Source: an uncultured cyanobacterium
Lineage (GTDB): Bacteria; Cyanobacteriota; Cyanobacteriia; PCC-6307; Cyanobiaceae
Length of the DNA stretch: 64,000 nt
Direction: 5' to 3'
Assembly (NCBI GenBank): GCA_903823115.1
Contig: CAIJRN010000025.1
Location: forward strand, 1 to 64,000
The notes below the pieces were generated by a model that saw only the letters and a program-made list of their open reading frames with translations, did not search any database and was not told the DNA's origin. A program made the translations under genes and the position numbers. Of this stretch, positions 18,269 through 27,010 are shown piece by piece. The stretch's first letter is position 1, and every line of letters begins with the position of its first letter.

Positions 18269-18352
18269 CCTGGTGGCTATCCCTTCGAAAGGTTATGAGA
18301 CCTGCAAAGATTGGATTACCCGTGAGCTTCGTGCCATCGTAGTGGAGAACTC

Positions 18353-19819
18353 ATGACTTCTGGATCATCGGGATCATCGCGTTCTTCACGGCGCAATCTC
18401 ATTCGCAATCCCTTCCGGAGCTCCCAACCTCCTACACCGATTGCAGCGGCGACCCTCCCCGGCTTTGAGTCTGATCTCGTAGAGGTTGATCCTCTCAATC
18501 CTGGTAGCCCTCCCCCCCCGACCAACCAGCCCCCTGCTGAGGAGCAGAGGCCGCGCGGCTATCGCAGGCGCCGTACGACTCTGCCTCGCAGTACCCGTGG
18601 CTGGAGCCGTGCCGTTGTCTGGAGCCTGATTGGTTTGACCGCCTTCAGTATCGTCTATGGCTTCAGTGCCAAGCTGGACAGTTCGATTACGACGATGGGT
18701 CAATTGCGGCCCAAGGGTGGGGTCTCCGAGGTCATGACCCCTTTTAATACTCTGTTTTCTCAGGTGTTGGTGAAAGAGGGCCAGAAAGTCAAGGCCGGTG
18801 ATCTGTTGGTGGTGCTGCGGGATAAACCCTTATTGGACCAGCTGCAGGGTCTACGGATTCAGCAGGGCCTCTGGCGTAAACGACTCCAGCTCACTGCCCA
18901 ACAGTTGGGCTTGCCAACTCCAATGGATGGGCTCCAAGAAACTGAGAAGCAGCTCAATGTTGAGAAAACTGAGGTTGCCCTTCAGTCTCTCTCAGCTGAA
19001 GAAGAGAACAACCGGATTCGTATCAATAGACAACAAGCTGAGGAAGATTTCCTCGGCATGAAGAAGCGCTTGGTGATTGAAACTAATGTCACTGCAAGAA
19101 TGGATAATTTGCTCCTTCAAGGTGCAATCTCTAAACTTGAAGTTGATCGGCAACATGAGCGCTTGTCTGAGATGCGCAGTACTGTGAAAAGAGCAGAGCT
19201 AGAGGTTGTCTCCGCCCGTAGGCGAGAACTGGAGGGTAAATATAAGTATAATCACATCAACGTCGCCGATGCCAAGCAACTATACGCAAATTACGACAAC
19301 GCACGGCAGAACTTAATTGACGCTAATAATCGTGTCAAAGATTTAGAGGAGCGTCTTCGTCTTGGCCATGTCAGGGCCCCTAGCTCTGGCGTGATCTTTG
19401 ACTTGAATGCCCGTGTCGGTGAAATGGCGGTTTCTACCAGGCCCATTTTAAAAATTGTGCCCAAATCGCAACTCACAGCTGAAATACGTATTTCTGATAA
19501 GGATATTGGCTGGCTCAAGGTCGGAATGCCTGTTGAGGTTCGAGTCAATTCCTTTCCCTTCACCGAGTATGGATCTCTCAAAGGCGTTCTCCTAAGTATC
19601 AGTGACGATATTTATCAGCCCGATAATACTAATCCGCAACAGTACTTCAAAGGTGCAGTCAGGCTCAATAAGTCTGTGCTCAGTCATTATGGAACAGATT
19701 ACCAGCTCCGTGCTGGCATGTCGATTACTGCGCTCGTTCAGGTCGGTTCCAGGCCGGCAATCAGTTTGGTGAGCGATCGCTTCACCAGTTTCATTGATAG
19801 TGCCCGATCTATCCGTTAA
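18353..19819 (+). CDS. HlyD-family membrane-fusion protein
   Basis: 488 residues. It has an unusually long cytoplasmic N-terminus (1-86, Ser/Arg/Pro-rich with PPPP at 53-56), one membrane helix (about 87-105), a first half-lipoyl domain (MTPFNTLFSQVLVKEGQKVKAGDLLVVL), a coiled-coil hairpin (about 170-340), a second half-lipoyl segment (VRAPSSGVIFDLNARVGE) and a beta-barrel C-terminus. HlyD adaptors link the inner-membrane ABC exporter to an outer-membrane TolC-type channel; no TolC gene is visible here. It lies 84 bp after the exporter with its own GGAG upstream of ATG. The proline codons include a run of eight C at 18512-18519, which is prone to slippage. Confidence 0.88.
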   Translation: MTSGSSGSSRSSRRNLIRNPFRSSQPPTPIAAATLPGFESDLVEVDPLNPGSPPPPTNQPPAEEQRPRGYRRRRTTLPRSTRGWSRAVVWSLIGLTAFSIVYGFSAKLDSSITTMGQLRPKGGVSEVMTPFNTLFSQVLVKEGQKVKAGDLLVVLRDKPLLDQLQGLRIQQGLWRKRLQLTAQQLGLPTPMDGLQETEKQLNVEKTEVALQSLSAEEENNRIRINRQQAEEDFLGMKKRLVIETNVTARMDNLLLQGAISKLEVDRQHERLSEMRSTVKRAELEVVSARRRELEGKYKYNHINVADAKQLYANYDNARQNLIDANNRVKDLEERLRLGHVRAPSSGVIFDLNARVGEMAVSTRPILKIVPKSQLTAEIRISDKDIGWLKVGMPVEVRVNSFPFTEYGSLKGVLLSISDDIYQPDNTNPQQYFKGAVRLNKSVLSHYGTDYQLRAGMSITALVQVGSRPAISLVSDRFTSFIDSARSIR

Positions 19820-19861
19820 GGCTGTGATCGACGTTTGTATTTTTATAGATAGCTTGATCTA

Positions 19862-22360
19862 TTATGAGAGCATGGTTCCATTAAAACTCGTGCCACCAAT
19901 ATGGGCCACATTCTCAAATGTTCCTTTGCCGTTGGATCCGAGCAGAATCAGCTCGGCGCCTTTTGGTGAAAGGGGATCGTAACTGATTGCCAACTGTTTG
20001 GTGTTATCACTCATTCCAGTCAGAAGTTGCTCCAGCGGTGCTATTGGCAGTAGTTTTGCATTGCCAATCCCCTTGCCATCCGTAGGTGTTAATTCTTGGA
20101 AAATCTGGCTTTGTGAGCCATCTGCATTGTTGATATTTTGCACAATTCCGATTCGATCCGTAAGGCCGATTCCTTGTGTGTTGTCATAGGTCAAGTCGAG
20201 ATCCGCAAGCGTGGGCAGTCCGCTCTTGCCATCCCAACTCAATGGAGTTGGGGTGTCCAGGCCGCTGAAGACGAACAGATCTTTCCCCCCCCCTCCAGCA
20301 ACTTGCAATCCCTCCTCAGGTGCTGACAGCCATGGGCTCCAGCGCAGGTACATCACATCGTCTCCCAGCCCTCCATCAATGCCATTGAAAGCACCGGAAC
20401 TGATCAACGTATCATTACCATTCCCACCCATGACCTGCTCAAAGCCAACCAGAGCACCGCTACGCCCCTTGTCGATCGCGCTCACACTTCCACGATCCAG
20501 ATCCACCGAAACCGGCAACGACCAGTTGTTAAATTCGAGGCGATCAAGCCCAGCACCACCCAGCAGTTGGCCAGTAAGGGAAGCACCGAAATTCATAATG
20601 ACAACGTCATTGCCGGTACCAGTATCGATATTGCCTACGTTATTGAGGCGGATTGCATTAAAAAAACCTTGATCTTCGCCATTAATGGTGATCACGTCTC
20701 GGCTGCTAACGCCACCATCTGATGGGCCTTTGATTGTATTGTTGCCACCACCACCTTCGAATGAACCAAATTCATCGGTTCGTGTGAGTGTCAGCGTATC
20801 GTCGCCACTTCCACCGACAACGGCTGATCCTACCAAGTTACTTACAGTAATCCGATTTTTGCCACTACCTTCAATTTTGCTGGTACCTTCAAGCGGTGTC
20901 TCCAAAAATATTTGATTGTTGCCTCCGCCTAAATTGATTGTGGAATCAACCACTCTTCCATTGACGATCAGGGTATCATTGCCGCTGCCCATCGTGATCT
21001 GACTATCTCGCATCCCTATGCGATCAAGTCTGTAGCCTGAGTTTGGGCTGCTACCGAGTATGCCCAGGTCTGCGCCTAAATCTTCAGATATTGCTGTATT
21101 GATTGCCATGTAGTTGTTGCCATCGCCTAGATTTACGGATGTATTGTCCAGCCCTAATGCCAATGCATTCAATGAGATGGGAGAATTGCCAAGATTGCCG
21201 TTATTGATATTGAGCTGGCTGAGATCAAGACTGATGCCCTGATTGGATTGGTTGAGTAGAAGGGGGATATCCTGCGGTATTTCTCCTCCATACCAGCCAC
21301 TGTTGACTAGCATCGTGTCGCTCCCTGCCCCCATGCTAACCAAGCTATCCTTGATTCCTTCGGTCAGCAGGTTAAACGTCAGTTGTGCTCGATTTGTTTG
21401 TCCGAGAGCCGTAAAACTTAAGCGTTGAAGAGCCTGGAGATCCAGAACATTTGTGCCGCCGCCGAGATTGATGCCACTACCATCAACGCCCACGCTTTGG
21501 GTGTTGATGTTGGCCATTCCTGCTGTTGGCGTTGCCAGCATCAGCGAGAAAAGATCCTGTACGCCGATGACGACAATGTCGTTGGCGCCACCATTCAAAA
21601 TCCTACTGTTTGCTAGCCCGACATCCCGTGAGATGACCTTCAGGTCGGCATCTGAAAGCCTTGAATAAGCGGACCCTGGCAGGAAGAGATCGCTTCGGAC
21701 CTCCAAGCCTGGGATTGGCCGGGATGCCATATCCACATTACTGTCCTTAATACCAAACTGGTTGATAAAGCTTTCACTAATTGTTTTTCCGTCAACGCTC
21801 CGACTGCTGCTCTGAGACGTTGTTCTGGCAAGGACCAAGACCAATTGCGGCAAGTTCTTGTTCTCACCTGGACCGACAACTGGAGTGACAACAGGAGGAG
21901 TTTCCGGAACTACTGAGTCAGAGCCTGATTGGCCATCTCCACCTCCTGTGCCACCTCCGCCGCCTCCACCGCTTCCACCGCCGCCTCCGCCGCCACCTCC
22001 GCCACCACCGCCGCCGCCAAAGAAATCCGAGCCCGAGAACCCTTGATATGGAAGCGATTGATCGACATCGTTGGTCGGACCAACCACTTGTCGTGAAGGC
22101 AACCCTTCGCCAGCCTTCGGGAGTGGCGGCATGGCCTCCCCTCCGTTGCTACCTCCCCTGGGTTGGACATTGGCTTCACCGATCTCCACGTCTCCCAGGG
22201 GAGCGATTCGAATCTTGCCGATCGAGGTACGGAATTGACCCAATCCATCATCGGTCGGTCCGCCAACCGGCCCTCCGGGTCTGCGCTGACCAGCAAATGC
22301 TTGCTGCCCAGCATCCAGCAGATAGAGGAAGACGACTCCGAACGCAGCACCTGTCAGCAC
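19862..22360 (-). CDS. RTX-like calcium-binding repeat protein with N-terminal hydrophobic segment and polyglycine linker
   Basis: 832 residues from GTG at 22360, preceded by a good GGAGG; no in-frame ATG or GTG occurs between that GTG and the upstream stop. Residues 1-23 (VLTGAAFGVVFLYLLDAGQQ) form a hydrophobic anchor or signal. Residues 115-141 are almost pure glycine. From about 165 on, beta-roll-like repeats occur: GSGNDTLIVNG, INLGGGNNQIFLE, VGGSGDDTLTL, DTGTGNDVVIMN, GGNGNDTLISSG, GGLGDDVMYL. It converges on hlyD, 42 bp apart, and shares the repeat chemistry of the giant protein, so it may be a partner or second surface protein. The hydrophobic N-terminus is unlike a classical type I substrate. 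A run of nine G in the coding strand (20285-20293) encodes part of GGGG. Function unknown. Confidence 0.75.
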   Translation of the reverse strand: MLTGAAFGVVFLYLLDAGQQAFAGQRRPGGPVGGPTDDGLGQFRTSIGKIRIAPLGDVEIGEANVQPRGGSNGGEAMPPLPKAGEGLPSRQVVGPTNDVDQSLPYQGFSGSDFFGGGGGGGGGGGGGGGSGGGGGGGTGGGDGQSGSDSVVPETPPVVTPVVGPGENKNLPQLVLVLARTTSQSSSRSVDGKTISESFINQFGIKDSNVDMASRPIPGLEVRSDLFLPGSAYSRLSDADLKVISRDVGLANSRILNGGANDIVVIGVQDLFSLMLATPTAGMANINTQSVGVDGSGINLGGGTNVLDLQALQRLSFTALGQTNRAQLTFNLLTEGIKDSLVSMGAGSDTMLVNSGWYGGEIPQDIPLLLNQSNQGISLDLSQLNINNGNLGNSPISLNALALGLDNTSVNLGDGNNYMAINTAISEDLGADLGILGSSPNSGYRLDRIGMRDSQITMGSGNDTLIVNGRVVDSTINLGGGNNQIFLETPLEGTSKIEGSGKNRITVSNLVGSAVVGGSGDDTLTLTRTDEFGSFEGGGGNNTIKGPSDGGVSSRDVITINGEDQGFFNAIRLNNVGNIDTGTGNDVVIMNFGASLTGQLLGGAGLDRLEFNNWSLPVSVDLDRGSVSAIDKGRSGALVGFEQVMGGNGNDTLISSGAFNGIDGGLGDDVMYLRWSPWLSAPEEGLQVAGGGGKDLFVFSGLDTPTPLSWDGKSGLPTLADLDLTYDNTQGIGLTDRIGIVQNINNADGSQSQIFQELTPTDGKGIGNAKLLPIAPLEQLLTGMSDNTKQLAISYDPLSPKGAELILLGSNGKGTFENVAHIGGTSFNGTMLS

Positions 22361-22555
22361 TCCCTCCAGGGAGACTCTTCGCCCATCCTTCCTGAGGATG
22401 TCGGCCTCGCCTAGCTCTGTGAGAGCGCCTATGGTCCAACGGTCTTAAAAACAAATTGTCTCACATAGCAGCGGACCTGAAGCGATACGATGAGGATACG
22501 CACTGATGCGCATCCTTGACGATCTTGGCAACGGCCTCTCGCATGCTTTTGTGTC

Positions 22556-23107
22556 TTGACGTCCTCAATCTCGTGTTCAAGCGTGGAACGTCCGGCTCGA
22601 AGTAAACTTCGTATTGGTCACCAACATCGTTGTTACAGCTTTGCTATATCAACTTTAAGCGCACCAGTCTTGGTTTTTTGCGTGGCACAGGCTTTTGTTA
22701 AGCCCTGCAGCTGGAGCCATGCTTACCTCGTAATCCCTGGTGAGGATGAACCTCTTTCTAAGCATTTTAGCTTTGATCCCGTTCGGCTTAATGATTATTC
22801 CTCGGCTAGTCTTCCTGCACCAGTTCAAAAGATAGATACCGAGTTCATGCTGCAGGTTGCCTGCGATCAATCTCGTCGTTCCCTGATGCTATTGCTTAAT
22901 CTTACTGCGGCACAGATATTGGCTCCTTCTGTTCTTACTAGTTCTGAGATATCGTTGCTGTTTTTGAGTGGTGACTTGCCTCAGCTCGATCGTCTTGTTC
23001 ATATCTGTGGTGAGCATTATCTTCTTTACCGTGAGCTCTTGGATATTAAAGCTCTGCCGTCGTTAAGGATTTCGGATGGCCTTCAGGCTGGACTTATGGC
23101 TGGCTAG
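22556..23107 (+). CDS. Hypothetical protein, doubtful
   Basis: 183 codons from a TTG with no clear ribosome binding site. The first part is of poor coding character. The latter part (from about residue 70) has a helical, leucine-rich pattern (RRSLMLLLNLTAAQIL, SEISLLFLSGDLPQLDRL) that could be a real small protein; an internal ATG gives about 86 residues. I do not recognise a family. Its codon usage is more AT-rich than the rest of the window. It could be a decayed gene or a chance ORF. Confidence 0.3.
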   Translation: MTSSISCSSVERPARSKLRIGHQHRCYSFAISTLSAPVLVFCVAQAFVKPCSWSHAYLVIPGEDEPLSKHFSFDPVRLNDYSSASLPAPVQKIDTEFMLQVACDQSRRSLMLLLNLTAAQILAPSVLTSSEISLLFLSGDLPQLDRLVHICGEHYLLYRELLDIKALPSLRISDGLQAGLMAG

Positions 23108-23402
23108 CTCTCAAGAATATGCTGCCAATTTAGCCATTGTAGCATGCTTTAAATCTGTTATGCTCTGAAACTCATTTTGATATTTTTTATGATTTTTTGC
23201 TTAGCCAAGAATGGCTGCTGATGGCTGGTCCGCCAATCTCCTGACGGCAGATCTTTGGTTGTTTGAGCTGAATGCTTGGCGCCATTTTCTTGCCTGATTT
23301 CCATTTGCAGCCTGTATCAATATTGTCTCTGTGCGATGTGCTTGATGCCCTGTCGGCCCTGTGCGGCTAGCGCGTTCCGCTCGCCCGTCAGCTCCAGGAT
23401 CT

Positions 23403-23418
23403 CAAGGGCTTCGCCCTC
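23403..23418 (-). terminator. Possible terminator hairpin after ribBA
   Basis: AGGGC-TTC-GCCCT forms a compact 5-bp stem with a 3-nt loop, centred 20 bp beyond the ribBA stop on the minus strand. No U-run follows, so it is only a candidate. Confidence 0.3.
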
Positions 23419-23429
23419 TGGGGCGGCAT

Positions 23430-25100
23430 TCAGCGCCAGACGATGAACGCCCCGCTCTGGGCCGCCAGCCTGGGGCAGGAGCGATCGGGGGACAGCATCA
23501 GATCGGCGAGCGGGCGGAGGTCAGCCTCCAGGCTGGCGCTGGGATGGGCCACCCGCCGCCGATCCGGCGCCAGCAGCAGCGAGACCGCTTCTGTGTAGGG
23601 CTGGTTGGCCAGATGTTGGACGCCGGCCGCCAGCACTTCGGCTGTCAGCTGTTGCCCCTGGGTTGAACCCAGCAACAGCGCCAGCTCCGGTTGATCCAGC
23701 AGGGCCAGCAAGCGCGGATCCTGCTCAAACTCGAGCAGCAGCTCCTGTTGCTCGGCCCAGTGCTGCAGGCTCGCCAGAGCGGCGGCGCGCTGATCGGGGT
23801 CCGCCAGCCCGCGCCAGGCCAGTACCGCCGTCAGGCCATGGGCTTCGACATCCAGCAGATGGCCGAGCTTGGTGCGTTTCACCTGGAGATAGGCGGCGTT
23901 GTGCAGGCCGGGATCCATCACCAGCGGTACCCGGTCTTCCACCTGCAGCCCATAGCCGCCGAGGCCAGCGATCTTGCGGGGGTTGTTGGTGATCAGCCGC
24001 AGCCGCTGCACGCCCAGGTCGCTGAGAATCTGGGCACCGACGCCGTAATTACGCAGGTCGGCGGCAAAACCGAGACGTTCATTCGCCTCGACCGTGTCCA
24101 GGCCGCCATCCTGGAGGGCGTAGGCCTTGAGTTTGTTGATCAGGCCGATGCCCCGCCCTTCCTGGCGCAGGTAGACGACGACCCCTTCGCCCGCCTCCTC
24201 GATCATGCTCAGGGCCGCCTCCAGCTGGGGCCGGCAGTCACAGCGCAGCGAACCGAAGGCATCGCCGGTGAGGCATTCCGAATGCACCCGCACCAGCACC
24301 GCCCCGCTGGCTTGCTCGGGATGGCCCTTGACGATCGCCACATGCTCGCTGCCATCGAGTTCGTTGCGATAGCCGATCGCCCGGAAGGAGCCGAAGGCGC
24401 TGGGCATGGTGGCTTCCGCCTGGCGCCGCACGAAGCGTTCGGTGTCGAGGCGGTAGCGGATCAGATCGGCGATCGAGATCAGGCGCAGGCCATGGCGGCG
24501 GGCATAGGCCACCAGCTGGGGCAGGCGCGCCATCGAGCCATCGGCGTTCTGGATCTCACAGATCACGCCGGCCGGATACAGGCCCGCCAGGCGGGCCAGG
24601 TCGATCGCCGCCTCGGTGTGGCCCGCTCGCTTCAGCACCCCGCCTTCCCGGGCCCGCAGCGGAAAGATGTGACCGGGGCGGCGCAGATCGCGGGGCCGGG
24701 TCTCCGGGTGGATCGCCACCTGGATCGTGCGGGCCCGGTCGTCGGCTGAGATGCCGGTGCCGACACCGCTTTCCGGGCCGGCATCGACGCTGACGGTGAA
24801 GGCGGTCTGGTTGCTGTCGGTGTTGCGATCCACCATCAGCGGCAGATCGAGGGCATCGAGCCGTTCGCCCTCCATGGCCAGGCAGATCAGCCCCCGCGCC
24901 TCGGTGGCCATGAAGTTGATCTGCTGGGGGGTGGCGAACTGGGCCGCACAGATCAGATCGCCTTCGTTCTCACGGTTTTCGTCATCCACCACCACGATCG
25001 ATTCGCCGTTGCGGATCGCCGCCAGGCTGTCGGCGATGGCATCGAACTCGAAGGGCTGCTGGCGATCCGGGGCGGCGTCGACCGCTGTCGGGTCGGTCAT
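23430..25100 (-). CDS. ribBA: Bifunctional riboflavin biosynthesis protein RibBA
   Basis: 556 residues from ATG at 25100; an upstream TTG at 25142 is possible. The N-terminal domain (about 20-220) is 3,4-dihydroxy-2-butanone-4-phosphate synthase, with the acidic motif [11 protein letters not shown] at 39-49. The next domain (about 225-420) is GTP cyclohydrolase II, with zinc ligands C276, C287 and C289 (SEC, then RCDCR). The two reactions supply both precursors of riboflavin, from ribulose-5-phosphate and GTP. A C-terminal extension of about 130 residues, Leu/Ala/Gln-rich, follows the catalytic region; cyanobacterial RibBA proteins are commonly this long. Divergent from argC with about 150 bp between starts. 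Confidence 0.95.
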   Translation of the reverse strand: MTDPTAVDAAPDRQQPFEFDAIADSLAAIRNGESIVVVDDENRENEGDLICAAQFATPQQINFMATEARGLICLAMEGERLDALDLPLMVDRNTDSNQTAFTVSVDAGPESGVGTGISADDRARTIQVAIHPETRPRDLRRPGHIFPLRAREGGVLKRAGHTEAAIDLARLAGLYPAGVICEIQNADGSMARLPQLVAYARRHGLRLISIADLIRYRLDTERFVRRQAEATMPSAFGSFRAIGYRNELDGSEHVAIVKGHPEQASGAVLVRVHSECLTGDAFGSLRCDCRPQLEAALSMIEEAGEGVVVYLRQEGRGIGLINKLKAYALQDGGLDTVEANERLGFAADLRNYGVGAQILSDLGVQRLRLITNNPRKIAGLGGYGLQVEDRVPLVMDPGLHNAAYLQVKRTKLGHLLDVEAHGLTAVLAWRGLADPDQRAAALASLQHWAEQQELLLEFEQDPRLLALLDQPELALLLGSTQGQQLTAEVLAAGVQHLANQPYTEAVSLLLAPDRRRVAHPSASLEADLRPLADLMLSPDRSCPRLAAQSGAFIVWR

Positions 25101-25247
25101 CGTGGCCGCGGTGTTGATGCTGCTGTCGGGACGGACGTTCAAGGGGGGAGGGAAGGCTGCGGAGCGCCGTGACAGGAGACGCCAGAACCGTGATCGGGAC
25201 CGGTACGATCAGCCGTCCCCGCGCTTCGGCGCTCCTTTCGCCCCAGC

Positions 25248-26315
25248 ATGTCAGGCAAACGCGTCGCCGTGATCGGTGCCAGTGGTTACGGCGGTCTGCA
25301 GACGCTGCGATTGCTGCTGGGCCACCCCGAATTGGAGATCGCCTTTCTGGGCGGTGAACGCAGCAGCGGCAAGCGCTGGAGTGAGCTGGTGCCGTTTCTG
25401 CCCTTGCCCCGGGACCTGGTGGTCCACAGCCCGGATCCCGATGCGATTGCGGCGGCGGCAGATCTGGCGGTGCTGAGCCTGCCGAATGGCCTGGCCTCCC
25501 AGCTGGTTCCCCCGTTGCTGGAGCGGGGCGTGCGGGTGGTGGATCTCTCCGCCGACTACCGCTACAGCTCCCTGGCCCAGTGGAGCGAGGTCTATGGGGC
25601 CGAAGCCCGCCAGTTCCCCCGCAACGACAGCGCCCTCTGTGAAGAGGCCGTCTACGGCCTGGTGGAGTGGCAGTCAGCCGAGCGCATCGCCGCGGCCCGC
25701 CTGGTGGCGGCTCCGGGCTGCTTCCCCACCGCCAGCCTGCTGGCCCTGCTGCCTTTCCTCAAGCAGGGACTGATCGAAACCGGCGGCATCGTCATCGATG
25801 CCAAGACCGGCACTTCCGGCGGCGGTCGCGCCGCCAAGGAGAATCTGTTGCTGGCGGAAGCGGCCGAAGCCGTCGCGCCCTATGGGGTGGTGGGCCATCG
25901 CCACACCAGCGAAATCGAGCAGCTGGCCGGCCAGGTGGCCGGTCATGGCGTCCAGGTGCAGTTCACGCCCCACCTGATGCCGATGGTGCGCGGCCTGCTG
26001 GCCACGGTCTACGCCCGCCTGCGCGATCCGGGGCTGACGGCCGAGGACTGCACGGTGCTGCTCGGCGCCGCCTATCGCAACAGCGCCTGCGTCGAGGTGT
26101 TGCCGGTCGGCATCTACCCCTCCACCAAGTGGGTGCGCCAGACCAACCGCGCTTTGCTGTCGGTGCAGGTGGACAAGCGCACCGGCCAGTTGATCGTGAT
26201 GAGCGCCATCGACAACCTGATCAAGGGTCAGGCGGGTCAGGGGGTGCAGTGCCTCAATCTGATGGCCGGCCTCGAGGCCAGCACGGGCCTGCCCCTGGCC
26301 CCGTTCTATCCCTGA
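25248..26315 (+). CDS. argC: N-acetyl-gamma-glutamyl-phosphate reductase
   Basis: 355 residues, the usual length. The NAD(P)-binding motif VIGASGYGGLQTLRLL is at the N-terminus, and the catalytic cysteine is C158 in APGCFPTAS. The conserved GTSGGGRAAKENLL and GHRHTSEIEQ segments follow. It catalyses the third step of arginine synthesis, NADPH-dependent reduction of N-acetylglutamyl phosphate to the semialdehyde. ATG at 25248 starts directly with the Rossmann strand. Monocistronic here: divergent from ribBA and convergent with purN, 34 bp away. Confidence 0.95.
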   Translation: MSGKRVAVIGASGYGGLQTLRLLLGHPELEIAFLGGERSSGKRWSELVPFLPLPRDLVVHSPDPDAIAAAADLAVLSLPNGLASQLVPPLLERGVRVVDLSADYRYSSLAQWSEVYGAEARQFPRNDSALCEEAVYGLVEWQSAERIAAARLVAAPGCFPTASLLALLPFLKQGLIETGGIVIDAKTGTSGGGRAAKENLLLAEAAEAVAPYGVVGHRHTSEIEQLAGQVAGHGVQVQFTPHLMPMVRGLLATVYARLRDPGLTAEDCTVLLGAAYRNSACVEVLPVGIYPSTKWVRQTNRALLSVQVDKRTGQLIVMSAIDNLIKGQAGQGVQCLNLMAGLEASTGLPLAPFYP

Positions 26316-26319
26316 GCGC

Positions 26320-26348
26320 CGGCAGCAGTGGAGGCGGCGGCGCTGCCG
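26320..26348. terminator. Possible bidirectional hairpin between argC and purN
   Basis: CGGCAGC (26320-26326) pairs with GCTGCCG (26342-26348) across a 15-nt loop in the short gap between two convergent genes, reaching up to the purN stop. There is no U-run on either strand. Confidence 0.25.
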
Positions 26349-26349
26349 C

Positions 26350-27003
26350 TCAGCTCGCCAGTCGGGCCGCCGCCAGGGCCACGGCCAACGGCAGGATGCG
26401 GTGCTCCTGGCGCTGAATCCGGGCCGCCAGGCTGGTGTGGTCATCACCGGCCAGCACGGGCACGGCGGCCTGCACCAGCACCGGCCCCGCATCGACTTCC
26501 GCTCGCACCAGATGGGCGCTGCAGCCGCTCAGCTGCACGCCGGCCGCCAGGGCCTGCCCGACCGCATCGAGGCCGCGGAAGCTCGGCAGCAGCGAGGGAT
26601 GGATGTTGATCAGCCGGTCCGGGTAGGCCTCAACCAGCAGCGGCGTGACGATGCGCATCCAGCCGGCCATCACGACCAGATCCACCCGGGCCTGCTGGAG
26701 GGCAGCGATCAGGGCGCCATCGAGGCTTTCGCGGCTGGGGTGATCGCGATGGTTGATCAGCTGGCAGGGCACCCCGAGCCGCGCGGCCCGCTCCTGGGCG
26801 CCGCAGCCCGGGTTGTTGACCACCAGCAGCACCACCTCGGCCTGCAGTGTCCGGCGGCGGCAGGCAGCGACCAGGGCTTCGAAGTTGCTGCCGGTTCCGG
26901 AGGCCATCACCGCCAGCCGCTGGAGTCCATGCCGGGGCCAGGGCTGTGGCAACGGCCACTGGACGGACGGATCGGCATCGCTAGGGTCTGTGTTCGCGGG
27001 CAT
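26350..27003 (-). CDS. purN: Phosphoribosylglycinamide formyltransferase (GART 1)
   Basis: 217 residues from ATG at 27003, MPANTDPSDADPS before the core. Family motifs are VMASGTGSNFEALV, VVNNPGCGAQERA, HPSLLPSFRGLDA and the catalytic region AEVDAGPVLVQAAV. It transfers a formyl group from 10-formyltetrahydrofolate to GAR in purine synthesis. The frame continues upstream to 27276, but an extension would run through ycf35 on the other strand, so the shorter start is preferred. The two start codons are only 7 bp apart, so the ycf35 promoter must lie inside purN. Confidence 0.93.
   Translation of the reverse strand: MPANTDPSDADPSVQWPLPQPWPRHGLQRLAVMASGTGSNFEALVAACRRRTLQAEVVLLVVNNPGCGAQERAARLGVPCQLINHRDHPSRESLDGALIAALQQARVDLVVMAGWMRIVTPLLVEAYPDRLINIHPSLLPSFRGLDAVGQALAAGVQLSGCSAHLVRAEVDAGPVLVQAAVPVLAGDDHTSLAARIQRQEHRILPLAVALAAARLAS
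26982..26987 (+). promoter_or_regulatory. Putative -10 element for ycf35
   Basis: TAGGGT, fitting the TANNNT -10 consensus described for picocyanobacteria, 23 bp before the ycf35 start. It lies within the purN coding sequence. The same CTAGGGT word occurs at 46926-46932, with relatives before 38382 and 42782. No convincing -35. Confidence 0.4.
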
Positions 27004-27010
27004 TGGTGCC

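Larger units (their letters stand above)
22361..23429. other. AT-richer interval between secretion locus and ribBA
   Basis: About 1.07 kb, visibly richer in A and T than its surroundings (for example 23101-23300), containing only one weak ORF (22556-23107). An imperfect hairpin, AGGATACGCA/TGCGCATCCT with one mismatch, lies at 22493-22516. I see no RNA gene, mobile element or strong promoter. It probably holds the promoter of the leftward RTX-like gene and may mark the edge of a transferred segment (inference). Confidence 0.5.

Noticed and set aside
18269-18352. Possible hairpin AACCT/AGGTT between the exporter and hlyD
   Set aside because: Only a 5-bp stem with a long loop, easily due to chance.
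19845-19862. Inverted repeat ATAGAT/ATCTAT between hlyD and the RTX-like gene, considered as a terminator
   Set aside because: The stem is AT-only and short, and the T-run lies on the wrong side for the plus strand, with A residues on the other.
23211-23297. 28-codon ORF with Trp/Leu-rich product
   Set aside because: No ribosome binding site and too short to judge; mentioned only as part of the AT-richer interval.
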